Assembly: GCA_001683735.1 (NCBI GenBank)
Contig: LUGG01000006.1
Span: 1,116,001-1,180,000 of the forward strand
Length of the DNA: 64,000 nt
Direction of reading: 5' to 3'
Origin: Grifola frondosa
Lineage: Eukaryota; Basidiomycota; Agaricomycetes; Polyporales; Grifolaceae
Of this stretch, positions 9,954-20,357 are shown one piece after another; the first letter of the stretch is position 1, and each line of letters starts with the position of its first letter. Under the pieces are notes generated by a model. That model searched no databases. It had not been told where the DNA came from and saw only the letters and a list, made by a program, of their open reading frames with translations. A program made the translations under genes and the position numbers.

Positions 9954-12537
9954 TCAGGATTGCAAAGACGGTCCCGCCAGCGGTGATGGCCTGCGACGTT
10001 TGTTGGAAGAAAGCAACTCATCCCCGAGTACCTCTGACCCTCGCTTCGTGCCCTGGCTCGCCTGAAATAACATGGTATTGGTTTTTTGGGTATACTTGCT
10101 CCCTTTGCTACCTCGTTGCCGCATCGGACTGTAATCTGCTGGCAATTGATCTTTTTCTGATTTGTCGTTGGCCGGCCACGACCAGCCCACGACATATGCT
10201 GTAAGAAGTTTGCGCATGGCGAAATGTGTACTGAGATTTGCCGCCGTATTTCTATCCTTTTCGATTGGTGGCACTAGCTGATGACCAGCAGCTTCAAGGG
10301 CGAAGTTCCGAAGGGCTTCCCGGTTCTCCTCGATGAATCGCATACTGCAATCATGGGTTGAATCTGCGGAAGAGGAACCAGGGGATGCGCCGGAAAGCTC
10401 GTCATGCTCCACGACACGATAATACGCACTGAACCACAATAGAAGAGTGTCAATAACACGGTTGAGGGGATGATCTTGTCCAGGATTTCCGAATTTAACG
10501 CGAATATGACCAGATGCCATCGTCGTTTGCTTCATTGATCCACACTTGTACTCGCCATTGTCATAGGTGTAGTTGTCGAAGAAGGAGTTCATGTACTGGC
10601 CAACGTCCGGCTGGTTGTGAGGCAGAAACCGGATCCCGTAGTAAAGCAGGACGTGAAAGAATGACTCGAGTTCGTCCTCAATGGAAGGTGACCGATATCT
10701 GTTGTCAAGAATGTGTGCCGACATAAACTGCCATGTTCCCTATTGATACAAACAAGGTCTCAGTACATCCAAACAGGAAGAATACACGAATGCTCACCGT
10801 CCGGTCGCTGTGTCGCGCTTCCTCAGCGGTACCAGGAGCAATGACGGGCTTAGAAAGCTCCCAATCGTTTAGAAGTCCGTGCCAATCAACCTCGGTGATG
10901 ATTCCCTCTGTGTTCTTTGTAATCACGGGGTAAATCAGGAGATTACCCGCGCTAACGTCGCGATGCAAAATTCCAGCCTTCTCGACAGCTTCCTCGTGAG
11001 CTGCAGAATAGAAGTGAGCGGAAGGCAGGATTGGTAATACGACAAAGCTTACCGGTAACGCCATCTAATATGTGTTTTACCAGTGAAAGGGAATCCTTGA
11101 ACTCCTTCAGCGACTTCCCGACCTCCTTCTCCACGATACGATAGTGCATATGCCTCTTGGGAGGATACGGTTTCCATTCTTCTTTGTCATTGTTCGTGTC
11201 CTGGAGACTTATGCCGGGAACGCTCTCTGGGAGAGCCGTCCAACGGTCCTGAGTCTCCGTGCACTGTTCACGTACATCGCCATGGCACACCAGCGTCGGA
11301 ACATTGCTCACCCCCGCATAGTTGAGCATCTCAAGCACATCACCCTCGCGTAAAACATTTGGAAAGTCATATCGCCACTGGTCTTTCAGATGGACAAACA
11401 CTTTTTCTTCGATGTCGATCGCAACATAGCTCCGAGTGCCGCGACCAGCCAAGCCAGGTGCAGTGAACTGAGGTTTAGCTACCAGGAAGTAACGGGTGCC
11501 TTTCTTCTTGTCTTTAACCTCCAGTTTATAACGCGGCCATCCTTCTTCTAGCGACGCAGCGAAGAGTTCCCGAATGTAGTCAAATGGCGCATCTTGATTT
11601 CGATCACCGTCAATCGACATCTTCTGCATCAGGCGGTATTCCTTCGTCCCAGGCTTTACAAGAACAGCGGATGGGTCGTGTCCTTGCATCTCCAGCGTCG
11701 AATGCGAGAACCGCCAGAAGAATTCGCCTAGAATCTCGGGATGCTTCACGTAGTCGAACTTCTTCGTGACACATGCGCCAGCACGGTCCCATCGCAAAAT
11801 GCGCCCACAGTTCCCGAGGATAAAGACCGAGAATAGATGAGTCCGCTGCTGTTGCTTCATCACCATCTCGGCATAGGCGATCAGCTGTCCTCGAATCTTC
11901 TGCCGAAAGTTAGCCCTAGCTTCGAATTGCGCTAAGTTGTCATCATCGAATCCATCGTCCCGATGCTCATCCTTTTTGAACTCGAGCCACAATCGCTGAA
12001 GTTCCCAATGCGGCCTGTCGTCCTTCGGCGCCGAACTCCTCCAGTAAGCACCGACGTCTACTTTATTGTTTGACGGATCGTTCAGATCCCCTTTGGTGTC
12101 AACTGGGAGAAGAACATGCCACGCAAATATTTTCTTCGCATCGTTTACTCTCGAGATCTGAATGAATATTCAGAGGCACTTCGAGGAAGATGGATAAAAT
12201 ATAGAGCACAACTTACGAACACCGTGGATAATTGAAGTTCACTGATTGATTTCTTCCCATCTAAACCGTCGATTATATCGTCAAATAGATCGTCAAATAG
12301 GCCATCGTATAACGGGGGTTTTGGCTGCCTCTTCATTGAGTCCAAGGGAAGCAACGAGCTTAAGGTCGTTGGATCCGGTTCCAGCAGCGCCCATTTTCCA
12401 TGCATGTCAAACTGGAGCTGTTCGCGTTGTTCTCCGACAGAGGTAGTTTGCTGAGCACTATGGGGTTGCATGCCGGCACAAGATCGTCTTGGAGGCGTAC
12501 TTCCCCTGCGGGGAGGAGACCGCAATAAGCACGCCAT
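9954..12537 (-). CDS. FunK1-type protein kinase K2
   Basis: Closest relative of K1. Exons 12217-12537, 11053-12157, 10798-11000, 9954-10739; introns 59, 52 and 58 bp; 2415 coding bases and 804 residues with no interruption. The start ATG (12535-12537) is in frame with the M-Q-P-H-S start used by K1 and adds 22 Arg/Pro-rich residues. The catalytic loop reads L-H-R-D-V-S-A-G-N, followed by L-L-N-D-W-E-L-S-K in exon 3. Exon 4 starts G-T-W-Q-F-M-S-A-H. The C-terminus has the same K-R-G-S and N-K-R-R basic patches as K1. K2 keeps a 15-residue segment in exon 2 that K1 lacks. It lies tandem with K1 and K3 on the same strand, each with its own upstream region, so they are separate transcription units. 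Confidence 0.88.
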
Positions 12538-12880
12538 TCAGCAGGAGATAAAAGTTCGGGAAACTCACCTGTAATTTCAACGGGATTTTATTCACGAAAT
12601 GTGGCCACAGCGATTGTGGCTCTGCGTGGCTGAGGTCTTCTGTTTCACTTCAAGAGTGGCTCGGCTAGTGCTTTTCTTTTTGTTCAGCCTAGTACTGCGA
12701 AGATCGTTACAAAGGAGCAGCAATCGTTCACTTGCATACTCGCCTAGTGCGGAGTACCTCCGTTGGTGATTACTAGGAAGCTGGACGTTCAATTAGTTTG
12801 GGTGGTAAGTGACGGATTCTCATGAACAAGAACAAGAACCGCGCGACGTACCACAGTCACGTGATACGCGCGATCGGAGC
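12538..12880 (-). promoter_or_regulatory. Upstream region of K2
   Basis: Aligns with the K1 upstream region: GTGGCTC copies near 12617 and 12655, a conserved TTCACTTCAAGAG-like block, and CACGTG at 12858-12863, 321 bp from the start. The site context (CAC, three bases, CACGTGAT, then GCGCGATC) is shared with K1. Confidence 0.45.
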
Positions 12881-13525
12881 CGCCGCCACAATGGAACTGG
12901 AAGCCGGGCGCTGGACAGACCAGTATGATGCTACTCCAGTAATACCGCAGCCTTGCTGAAAGCTAAATTTTCTGCAGAAATATAGAACATCTTATAGCAC
13001 ATTAGTTTCCGAATCTGAATTTAGTATGAATTTTTGCTCCCAGCCTGAGAGGATGGCGTCCCTGGGATCACGAGAGATGCGCTGAACCATTACACAAACT
13101 GTCTACAGGACCTTTCCGGCTTCTTCAAGTTGCCGCGGCCTCCATCGCTGTATCTGCGATACTTCCATGGAGCCCAAGAGGACCGTGACACCGCAGCGGT
13201 CTGTCGCAGAGTTCTTCGCTCGTCTGATGAGATATTTATTCATGAGTGAGGGACAGATCCACCTCACGCCCTCGGAATAATCACTGATTACTGACGCAGC
13301 TGTAGGCGTAAGATTCCCACCAATGATACGGATGCTTCTATCCAAGGCAAGAACATGAAGTATTTTCACATCTATTACAAAAGGGATGAGGGCTTGACAC
13401 AGCGGTAAACGTGTCGAATGACTGAGATGTCGTACTGATACATGATACACAAGTCTGTTCTGGGTACATGAGATCCGTGCGTCTGCAACACAAAGGTTTG
13501 GTGAAAGATGGTTATTCCACACCAA
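12881..13525. other. Intergenic between K2 and K3
   Basis: No gene recognised. It follows the K3 3' end and precedes the conserved K2 upstream block. It does not resemble the shared 3' flank of K1, K2 and K4. Confidence 0.5.
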
Positions 13526-16061
13526 TTAGTGCATATCTCGAGGGGGGGAACTCTTGAGACGTTTGTTGGAACGATCCACGTCATCCTCGAGCATCTCCGG
13601 TCCTCGCTTCACACCTTTGTCGGTCTCGCTCAACTGGCCATTGGATTCTTGGATACCGTTGCTGCCTTCTCCCCCCTGCTTCTGTGTCGACGGACTGGAA
13701 TCCCGTCCCAACTGATCCTTCGGTGATCTGTCATACAGTGGCCACGACCGCGACACCAGAAAGCCCTTGAGAAGCCGGCCCACATGGTCATGCTGGAGGT
13801 TCGTAGCCAATGCCCCGTCGGCCTTGCGGCGCTCTTCCTCTTTGAGCCGTTGCCACTCGTCATTCTTCCGAAGCTCAGCCCGCATTTCAGCGAATTTATT
13901 ATCACTGATGTCGTGCGTCCGCTTGTACTTAACACATGTAGCTGCCGAGGGTACCTCAGGAGGGGAGGAGCAAGTGCCTTACGCCTGTCATGTCCCACGA
14001 CACGGTAATATGCACCGAGCCACGAGACGAAGATGTCAATGAGATCGTTGAGAGGGTGGTCCTCCTCTGGACTGCCGAAACGGACGCAGCCAAAATCGTC
14101 AGGCAGATGCACCTCGCCGTTTCGAGCGGTCAATGTCTTTAAGAACCCACATCGAGGCTCTCTATAACCGCACTCACGTTCGTCGAAGAAAGCATTGATG
14201 TAATCGTCTACGTGGACGACGTTGTTTGGCACATACCGTACTGCGTTATATAGCAGTACGTAGAAGAAAGATTCGAGATCGTCCTCGATGGAATGCGACC
14301 AATATTTGTGATTTAGAATGTGGACTGACATGAACTGCCACGTCCCCTATCGACAGTGACCTCAGCGCATCGAAACAACGGAAATCCACGGATACTCACC
14401 ACACGATCGTTACGTCCAATTTCCTCACTAGTATCAGGAGCCTGAGAGATGGGTTTTGAGAACTCCCAATTGATGAGCAATCCGGTCCAGTCATCATCGG
14501 TAATATTGACACCCTCTTCGTTCTTCTTACAGGCCGGATAAATGAGTAGATTGTCTGCACTGACGTCTCGGTGCAGAATTCCTGCCTTCATGACTGCATC
14601 CTCGTGCGCTGTGGAATATATGTAAGCCAAGACACGGTCATTGACATTGCACAACTGACCGGTAACACCATCTAATACGTGGGAAACTAAAGCACGGGAA
14701 TCCTTGAACTCCTTCAGCGGCTTCCCGACCTCCTTCTCCACGATTCGATAGTGCATAAGCTCGTCTGGAGGACATCTCTCCCGAGCGTCGTCGCAGCTGT
14801 GAATGCGGACAATAGAGGAACTCGAGAGCGAACCCATCCAATAGTCTTGCGTCTTCGTACGTTGACCACGCACATCGCCATGGCAAACCAACGTCGGAAC
14901 ATTCCTCGCCCCGGCGTCGTTCAACCTCTCTACTACAGCACCCTCTGATGCAACGTTGGGAGTGTCGTAGCGCCACTGGTCCTTAAGATGAACGAAGACG
15001 CCGTCCTGTACGTCGATCCCGACATAGCTCCGAGTGCCTCGACTAGCCAGGCCCGACGCGGCGAACTGAGGTTTTCCCACCAGGAAATAACGCATGCCCC
15101 TCTTCGCGTCTTCGACCCCCAGCTTGTAACGCGGCCATCCCTCGATGAGAGACGCAGCGAACAGTTGCCGGATATAGTCGAAGTGTGTGTCCTGGTTTCG
15201 ATCACCATCGCGTGCCATCTGATCCATCAAAAGGTATTCCTCCGTTCCGGGCTTGACGAGAACCGCAGAGGAGTCGCGTCCCTGCATCTCCGCCGTCGAG
15301 TGAGAGAGGCGCCACAAGAATTCGCCAAGAATCTCGGGGTGCTTCACGTAATTGAACTTCCTCGTAACGCATGCGCCAGCACGGTCCCAGCGGAAGATGC
15401 GGCAACAGCTCCCGAGGATGAGGACCGAGAACAAATGAGCTCGCTGCTGTTGCTTCATTATCGCCTCGGCATACGCGATCAATTCTGCTCGAATCTTTCG
15501 TCGGTCCTCATCTCCAGTTTCTAGTCGCGCTATATTATCGTCATCAAACACGTCGTCCTTATACTTGTCCTTCTTGAACTTGAGCCACAAACGTTGAAGT
15601 TCAGGATGCGGCGTCTCACCGTCCGACGCCGAACACCACCAGTAAGCGCTGTCGTCCTCAGTATTCTTCGACGGATCTTTAAGACCGCTCTCGATGTCAA
15701 TTGGAAGGAGATTGTGAGGTGCGAATATGTCCCTCGCATCGTTTACTGTTGAAGCCTGAAAGGATGTTCAGTGGTAGCGGCAGGATAAAGACTGGGGATA
15801 ATGAACACTTACGAATGCCTTCGATAACTCAAGCTCAGTAATTCCTTTCTTCTCCTCCATATCCTTGAAAAGCCCATCATATGCTGATGATCTCGGCTGC
15901 TTCTCCGACGGTTCCAAAGGGAGTAACAAGTCCAAAGTCGTTAAATCCGCGTCGAGAAGGCACCATTTCCCCTGCATGCCGGAATCGAGTTCTTCGTGCT
16001 GTTCCTCAGCTGGATCCCTTTTCTGGGCACGCATGCAGGCATAATATGGCCTTCGAAACAT
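13526..16061 (-). CDS. FunK1-type protein kinase K3
   Basis: A more diverged FunK1 gene. Exons 15813-16061, 14660-15755, 14400-14608, 13983-14346 and 13526-13941. The fifth exon depends on a 41-bp intron (GTAAGG donor, CGGCAG acceptor at 13942-13982). With it the coding length is 2334 bases and 777 residues, all open; without it the frame is lost at 13983. The catalytic loop reads L-H-R-D-V-S-A-D-N, with Asp where the others have Gly. The D-F-G position is D-W-T-G-L-L-I-N-W-E-F-S-K, so the usual N-D-W is N-W here and the metal-binding Asp may be missing. That could make K3 catalytically weak or dead. The C-terminal tail is basic and Ser/Lys-rich as in K1. A deleted relative lies inverted at 31473-32379. 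Confidence 0.78.
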
Positions 16062-16445
16062 AGCTACTATCTGACGACGATGAGAATGTTATGTTGAAGG
16101 GGAACGGTATGGGGGAAGGCTCGCCTGTATATGTGGACAACTGGGCAATGACAACCGTAGTGGAAGTCAAAAGTAATGATGGCTTTAAGTGGCTAGGAAC
16201 TTTTGGTTTCACTTAGCGTGGTGGCACCGTGATGTCGCCGCCTCGTGGCTTTCTTTGTTGCGATCGAGCCAAAGAGCTACTGAAAAAATGATCATCAATC
16301 GTTCATTTTGCATAATTTCCTTCCTTGTTGTTGTGCTCATGGCAGCTGATCAGCGGGCTGATGTTCAAGGATAGAAACATCCAACGTCTGCGTACAACGA
16401 GCTCAATACGCGACGGGTCACAACCACGTGATGCGCACGATCTGT
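16062..16445 (-). promoter_or_regulatory. Upstream region of K3
   Basis: Contains GTGGCT-type elements around 16187-16250 and CACGTG at 16435-16440, 374 bp from the start, in the same GGTCAC...CACGTGATGCGC context as K1 and K2. A stretch of this region is also found inverted before K3' (31300-31472). Confidence 0.4.
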
Positions 16446-16728
16446 GGCTCATGCTTGGGCCCAGCATCACGTTGTAAACAGAGTGCTCTGACCTTTGTGC
16501 AAGCGACCGACAACTTTTGTATACTTAATGGGGGTGCATCTTAATAGAGGCGTGCTAAACGAACCGCAATCTCGTTCTGGAGGCTCCTACCATTGAAGAT
16601 TACGTTTGAAGAGATGGCGTCGCTACGCTGTCCGCAATAGTGCCATTCTTGACAGAAGAATATGTTATCCAGTCCTCGTGTGTTTACAACTTGAGAAAGA
16701 AAGTATGTCTATTGTCGCGACGTGATGC

Positions 16729-16733
16729 AAAAA
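16729..16733 (-). terminator. Pol III T-run after tRNA-Arg copy 1
   Basis: Five T on the minus strand about 20 bases beyond the tRNA 3' end; this suits RNA polymerase III termination. Confidence 0.5.
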
Positions 16734-16752
16734 GAGACAAATACAGTCCCGA

Positions 16753-16845
16753 TGACCACCGCAGGGGTCGAACCTGCAATCTCCTGATTACAACACTTCA
16801 TCGCAACAATCGTAGTCAGACGCGATGCCATTTCGCCAGGCGGCC
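16753..16845 (-). tRNA. tRNA-Arg (anticodon ACG), intron-containing, copy 1
   Basis: On the minus strand the acceptor strands GGCCGCC and GGTGGTC pair with G-U wobbles. The T arm is GCAGG-TTCGACC-CCTGC. The anticodon stem TCTGA pairs with TCAGG around a loop C-T-A-C-G-A/A, giving anticodon ACG. A 21-base intron at 16789-16809 sits at the standard position between bases 37 and 38. Box B (GGTTCGACC) and a box A-like TGGCGAAATGG are present. Copy 2 is at 36414-36506. Confidence 0.9.
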
Positions 16846-17024
16846 AATATCAGTGGTTGCATATGAATATATAAATCCAGACTGTTGGTCAAAGACACAA
16901 TCGCGAGCAAACATTTGATTAAAGAAATAAAAAGAATCTATTTATCCTATAATCCGGAGTTTTAAGGCCCCTACCGAGGGTCTAAGCACTTTAATATTTA
17001 ATATAGAAAAAACCTAACCGGTGC

Positions 17025-17043
17025 CCTCAGGCCCTGCCTGAGG
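17025..17043. other. Small perfect hairpin
   Basis: CCTCAGG and CCTGAGG flank a five-base loop, about 115 bp before the EF-Ts start codon. It may lie in the promoter or 5' leader; no function can be assigned. Confidence 0.35.
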
Positions 17044-17159
17044 TGATCCCAACCACAATCAACCAGCTTAAAAGTGGCGGTAGATTCACGATCGGTAGAA
17101 GCGCGTCAAACCTCGATCAATATTTTTGACGCGTCTAATTCTTTCGAGTAGTCGCAGCC

Positions 17160-18122
17160 ATGTTCAATGCCGCCAGGAGAGCCCTCCTCCCATCCCGTCT
17201 CTACTCAACTGCGCCTCAGTCCAAACCATCACTCAAGCTCGTTGCCGAGCTCAGGAAGCTCACCGAGGTCTCCATCACCAAGGCCCGCGAGGCGCTCATC
17301 GCGACCAACAACGATGTGCCTTCCGCACTGAAATGGCTCGAGGATGACCGCGCAGCGACGGGTGCGGCGAAGGCAGCGAAGCTCGCGGACCGGAATGCAG
17401 GGGAGGGCCTCATTGGCGTGCAGGTGCTGTCCGCAGGTGCGCAGCCGGGCGCGAGGGGGGGCGTGCGCGCGGCGATGGTGGAGCTGAACTGTGAGACGGA
17501 CTTTGTCGCGCGGAACGAGCTCTTCGGAAAGCTCCTCGCGGAAATCGCATACACTGCTGCGTTTCTTGCAGAGCCCGAACAACACTCGGTCACGCTCCTC
17601 AAGCCATTCTCGTGCGACGCGTTAAGCGACGCGCCGCTCATCGGCCACCGCACCCCCATTCCTGGGCACGTCAACGTCGGGAGCGCGGTGCGCGACCTCG
17701 TCACGAAGGTCGGCGAGAACATCACGCTGCGCCGCGCGGTCACCGTCGTGCGCGATCCCCTCCCCTTCGCACAGCGCCACCTCGGGCTGCGCGTGTTCCC
17801 GTTCGTGCATGGGGCGGTGCATGGTCGGGCAAACGGTACCAAGGCCGCACTCGCCCTGCTCGCACTTAAAAGCCACACGTTGCCTACGCTCGTTGCATCG
17901 GAGGAGTTCCAGCTGGAGCTCGCGGCGCTGGAGCGTTCGCTGGGCAGGCAGATCGTCGGCTTCCCGACGACGGTAGTCCGCTCGCCATTGGGAGGGCAGG
18001 ACCCCGGGGCGCTGTACGAGCAGCCGTCCGACTTGTTCACGAACAAACTGGGGTCGACGGTGGAGGAGGAGCTGCGCTTGTGGGCGCGAAAACACGGCAT
18101 GGTTGGGAGAGCGAGGATGTGA
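17160..18122 (+). CDS. TSF1: Mitochondrial translation elongation factor Ts (EF-Ts)
   Basis: Guanine-nucleotide exchange factor for mitochondrial EF-Tu. Single exon, 320 residues. The N-terminus is rich in Arg/Ala/Ser and lacks acids (M-F-N-A-A-R-R-A-L-L-P), as expected of a mitochondrial presequence. Residues of about 24-62 form the TS-N/UBA-like domain (L-R-K-L-T-E-V-S-I-T-K-A-R-E-A-L). The signature T-D-F-V-A-R-N, part of the EF-Tu contact, is at about residues 118-124. The remaining C-terminal part is the dimerisation/core domain. The base composition is markedly GC-rich in third positions relative to the FunK1 genes, as in many highly expressed fungal genes. A 294-residue antisense frame covers the same bases and is a composition artefact. 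Confidence 0.92.
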   Translation: MFNAARRALLPSRLYSTAPQSKPSLKLVAELRKLTEVSITKAREALIATNNDVPSALKWLEDDRAATGAAKAAKLADRNAGEGLIGVQVLSAGAQPGARGGVRAAMVELNCETDFVARNELFGKLLAEIAYTAAFLAEPEQHSVTLLKPFSCDALSDAPLIGHRTPIPGHVNVGSAVRDLVTKVGENITLRRAVTVVRDPLPFAQRHLGLRVFPFVHGAVHGRANGTKAALALLALKSHTLPTLVASEEFQLELAALERSLGRQIVGFPTTVVRSPLGGQDPGALYEQPSDLFTNKLGSTVEEELRLWARKHGMVGRARM

Positions 18123-18827
18123 TGGATGGATTGGAAGTCTTGGAGTTCGCAAAGTGGTCTGTAGGAGATCCGATCTAGAATCGTTTGTTGTAAAAGGTGT
18201 GTTCGCTCGCACTACATTTTTCTGGGTTGACCTCTTGCCAACAGTATGTCCTCATTAGACCATTAGACTAGTAATAACATCTTACACCCCGCTCTCAATC
18301 CTTACTCCTCGCAACAATGGAGACACCAGATCCTGGCTGCCATTTTTTGAAGGATCGTGAAAGCAAATAAAGCTGTCTTTGACCACCCAACACGGGGGAA
18401 TGGTGTAGTGCAGTTTTCCTTCTCCCTGTGGCACGTTCCGGGTGGCGCAGGAAGGCTCATGTTCAAGGCTACCTCCCAACTTCGAAATACGAACTATGCT
18501 CCCGGCTCTTGAACGTTCTGCAATGGATCAATCACGATAGCTAGTATTCATCCTTGCGTCGAACGCGCTGGCTCATATGTACTGCAGAGGTTACTGTACG
18601 TAGTGATTCTGATATGCCGAAGTTCGAAACTCGGAAGCAATTTGTATGTGGATAGAATACCGGGTGTATGCCGCAACAAAAACGCTAGCAGTGGCGGTGG
18701 TAGAAAGAAGGAGTATACTGTGGGAGAGTTGAGTAGTACTTGCGCTGGACAGTAAGTCCTGCGTCTCTACTCCTACCCATAACCAACCCATAACGCAGCA
18801 CCCCCCTGGTGCCTGATAACCTGCTCA
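18123..18827. other. Intergenic, no gene seen
   Basis: Holds the EF-Ts 3' end and the promoter of the cardiolipin synthase gene. Only short ORFs without domains. Confidence 0.5.
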
Positions 18828-19928
18828 ATGTACTTGAGTACATGCTCATCGTTTACGAGAATCAATCTGCGTCTTCACATTGGATCTCCGTCTCTCAAGA
18901 GAAACATAGCTCATAGCCGACCACCAATTCCGTTTGTCCGTTTCTCTGTACGCCTCTTCTCTCTGCAGCGTCCTCTCCATCGTGAAAGCGATCCTCGACC
19001 GCCTCCAAAACACACAGAACGACCCAGCACCATCAGAGAAAATATATACACAATCCCGAACCTCTTGACCGTGTCTCGGATTCTAGCTTGTCCTGTGCTA
19101 GGATGGGCCGTCATCCACGACCACTTCCATCTCGCGACTTCTCTCCTTGTATATGCCGGTCTTACCGATCTGGTCTGCTCGCATTTATTCTGTTTTCGCC
19201 TTGGAATCATGTCTTGAGCTTTCTTTGTCAAGGTCGACGGCTTCTTGGCTCGCAGGTTCAATATGCATTCCGTTCTTGGAACCGTCCTCGACCCAGCTGC
19301 CGACAAGACTCTCATGACCACTCTTACCGTCACCTTAGCCGTGAAGGAGTTGATTCCCCGTGAGTGTGTGCCGTATCTTATTCTGCGCTCGGCTTTCTCA
19401 CGTCATGCGAAGTCCCTCTCGCAGTCATCATACTGGGACGCGACGTGCTCCTCAGCCTCGCCGCATTCTACATCCGTTACACTTCCCTCCCTCATCCGGT
19501 GCGCGATCTTTTCTCTTCTCCGCACTCGTGAAATTTATCGCGCACGTAGAAAACATTCGCGCGGTATTGGGATTTCTCCATACCTTCCGCCGAGGTGCGG
19601 CCCACGGCCATTAGCAAGGTGCGTCTCCTATCTGGCTGTTCCTTTGTGCTTCGGACGCGTAACAGGTGCCTTGTCGCAGGTCAACACTGCATTACAACTC
19701 CTCTTGATGGGCACAACGACGGTCAGCCCTATCCTGCCATTTGGCATCGGGCTTGGCCTGCAGTCTCTGCAGTATGTGTTTCGAAATTCTCGTTACAGCA
19801 CTCATCAGTTGATCAATCTCAGGTGGGTCGTGGCGACGACCACGATCTGGAGCGGCGCCTCATACGTCTTCTCTAGAGACGCAGTCCGCATCCTCTCGGA
19901 CAAATCGAGACCGCCTCCGCGTGAATGA
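18828..19928 (+). CDS. CRD1: Cardiolipin synthase, CDP-alcohol phosphatidyltransferase type
   Basis: Makes cardiolipin from phosphatidylglycerol and CDP-diacylglycerol in the mitochondrial inner membrane. Six exons: 18828-19172, 19233-19359, 19413-19498, 19550-19618, 19680-19771, 19823-19928; introns 60, 53, 51, 61 and 51 bp; 825 bases and 274 residues with no interruption. The N-terminal 60 residues are basic and Ser/Pro-rich, a likely mitochondrial targeting sequence. I-P-N-L-L-T-V-S-R starts the catalytic domain. The family motif D-G-x2-A-R-x8-G-x3-D-x3-D spans residues 117-139 just after intron 1, with all invariant residues present. Hydrophobic segments follow (V-I-I-L-G-R-D and the V-N-T-A-L-Q-L-L-L region). 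The donor of intron 1 (GTCTGC) is weak but gives the conserved L-V-D-G junction. It is convergent with the PACT-protein gene. Confidence 0.9.
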
Positions 19929-20357
19929 GGGTCGCTGCCCGGCCAAAATCGATACATTACATACGAAAACATCATAATTTACAACTACAGGGACATACTA
20001 ATCTATACCGCCACATAGAAGTACAACAATTCGCATGCCGCATTCTAATTGCTGTCTTTCGTGCTCACGGCTCGGATCCGCCGGACTTCCTGCAGGGCGA
20101 CTGCTATGGCCTGCTTGGATGAACTCTGTTCACGCCATAACGCGCTGGCATGTCTGGGATGCGTCGCGTGCGTGTCAGGTCCATCTGGCCTCGTCGATAA
20201 TATCGAGAGACTCACCTCACACGGTTGATAAATACCACAGAGCAGATGACACTTTTAAACGTCCGTCGTTGTCTGGGGTTTGTCGCTGGGCGCTCGGCAT
20301 CGGGGAAGCCGATCCTGGCTATGGAGGCGAAGACAGCATCCTCGCTGTGAAAGAAGA
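19929..20357. other. Convergent intergenic region
   Basis: Between the 3' ends of the cardiolipin synthase and PACT-protein genes; no gene recognised. Confidence 0.5.

Larger units (their letters stand above)
9291..12880. repeat. Tandem duplication unit, copy 2 (K2 unit)
   Basis: Second copy of the unit starting at 5491. It opens with the last 29 coding bases of RING gene C, but no upstream RING sequence is present. It then carries the shared non-coding part (9320-9953), gene K2 and its upstream region. Since the complete RING gene borders copy 1, copy 1 is the probable source. The downstream non-coding stretch 9650-9953 is shared a third time after K4 (35701-36060, inverted). Confidence 0.85.

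Noticed and set aside
12881..13525. Possible extra K3 exon beyond 13526
   Set aside because: The stop at 13526-13528 follows the basic tail typical of the family, and downstream frames have no similarity to FunK1.
17216..18100. 294-codon minus-strand ORF
   Set aside because: Mirror of the EF-Ts coding sequence, caused by high GC in third positions; no domain.
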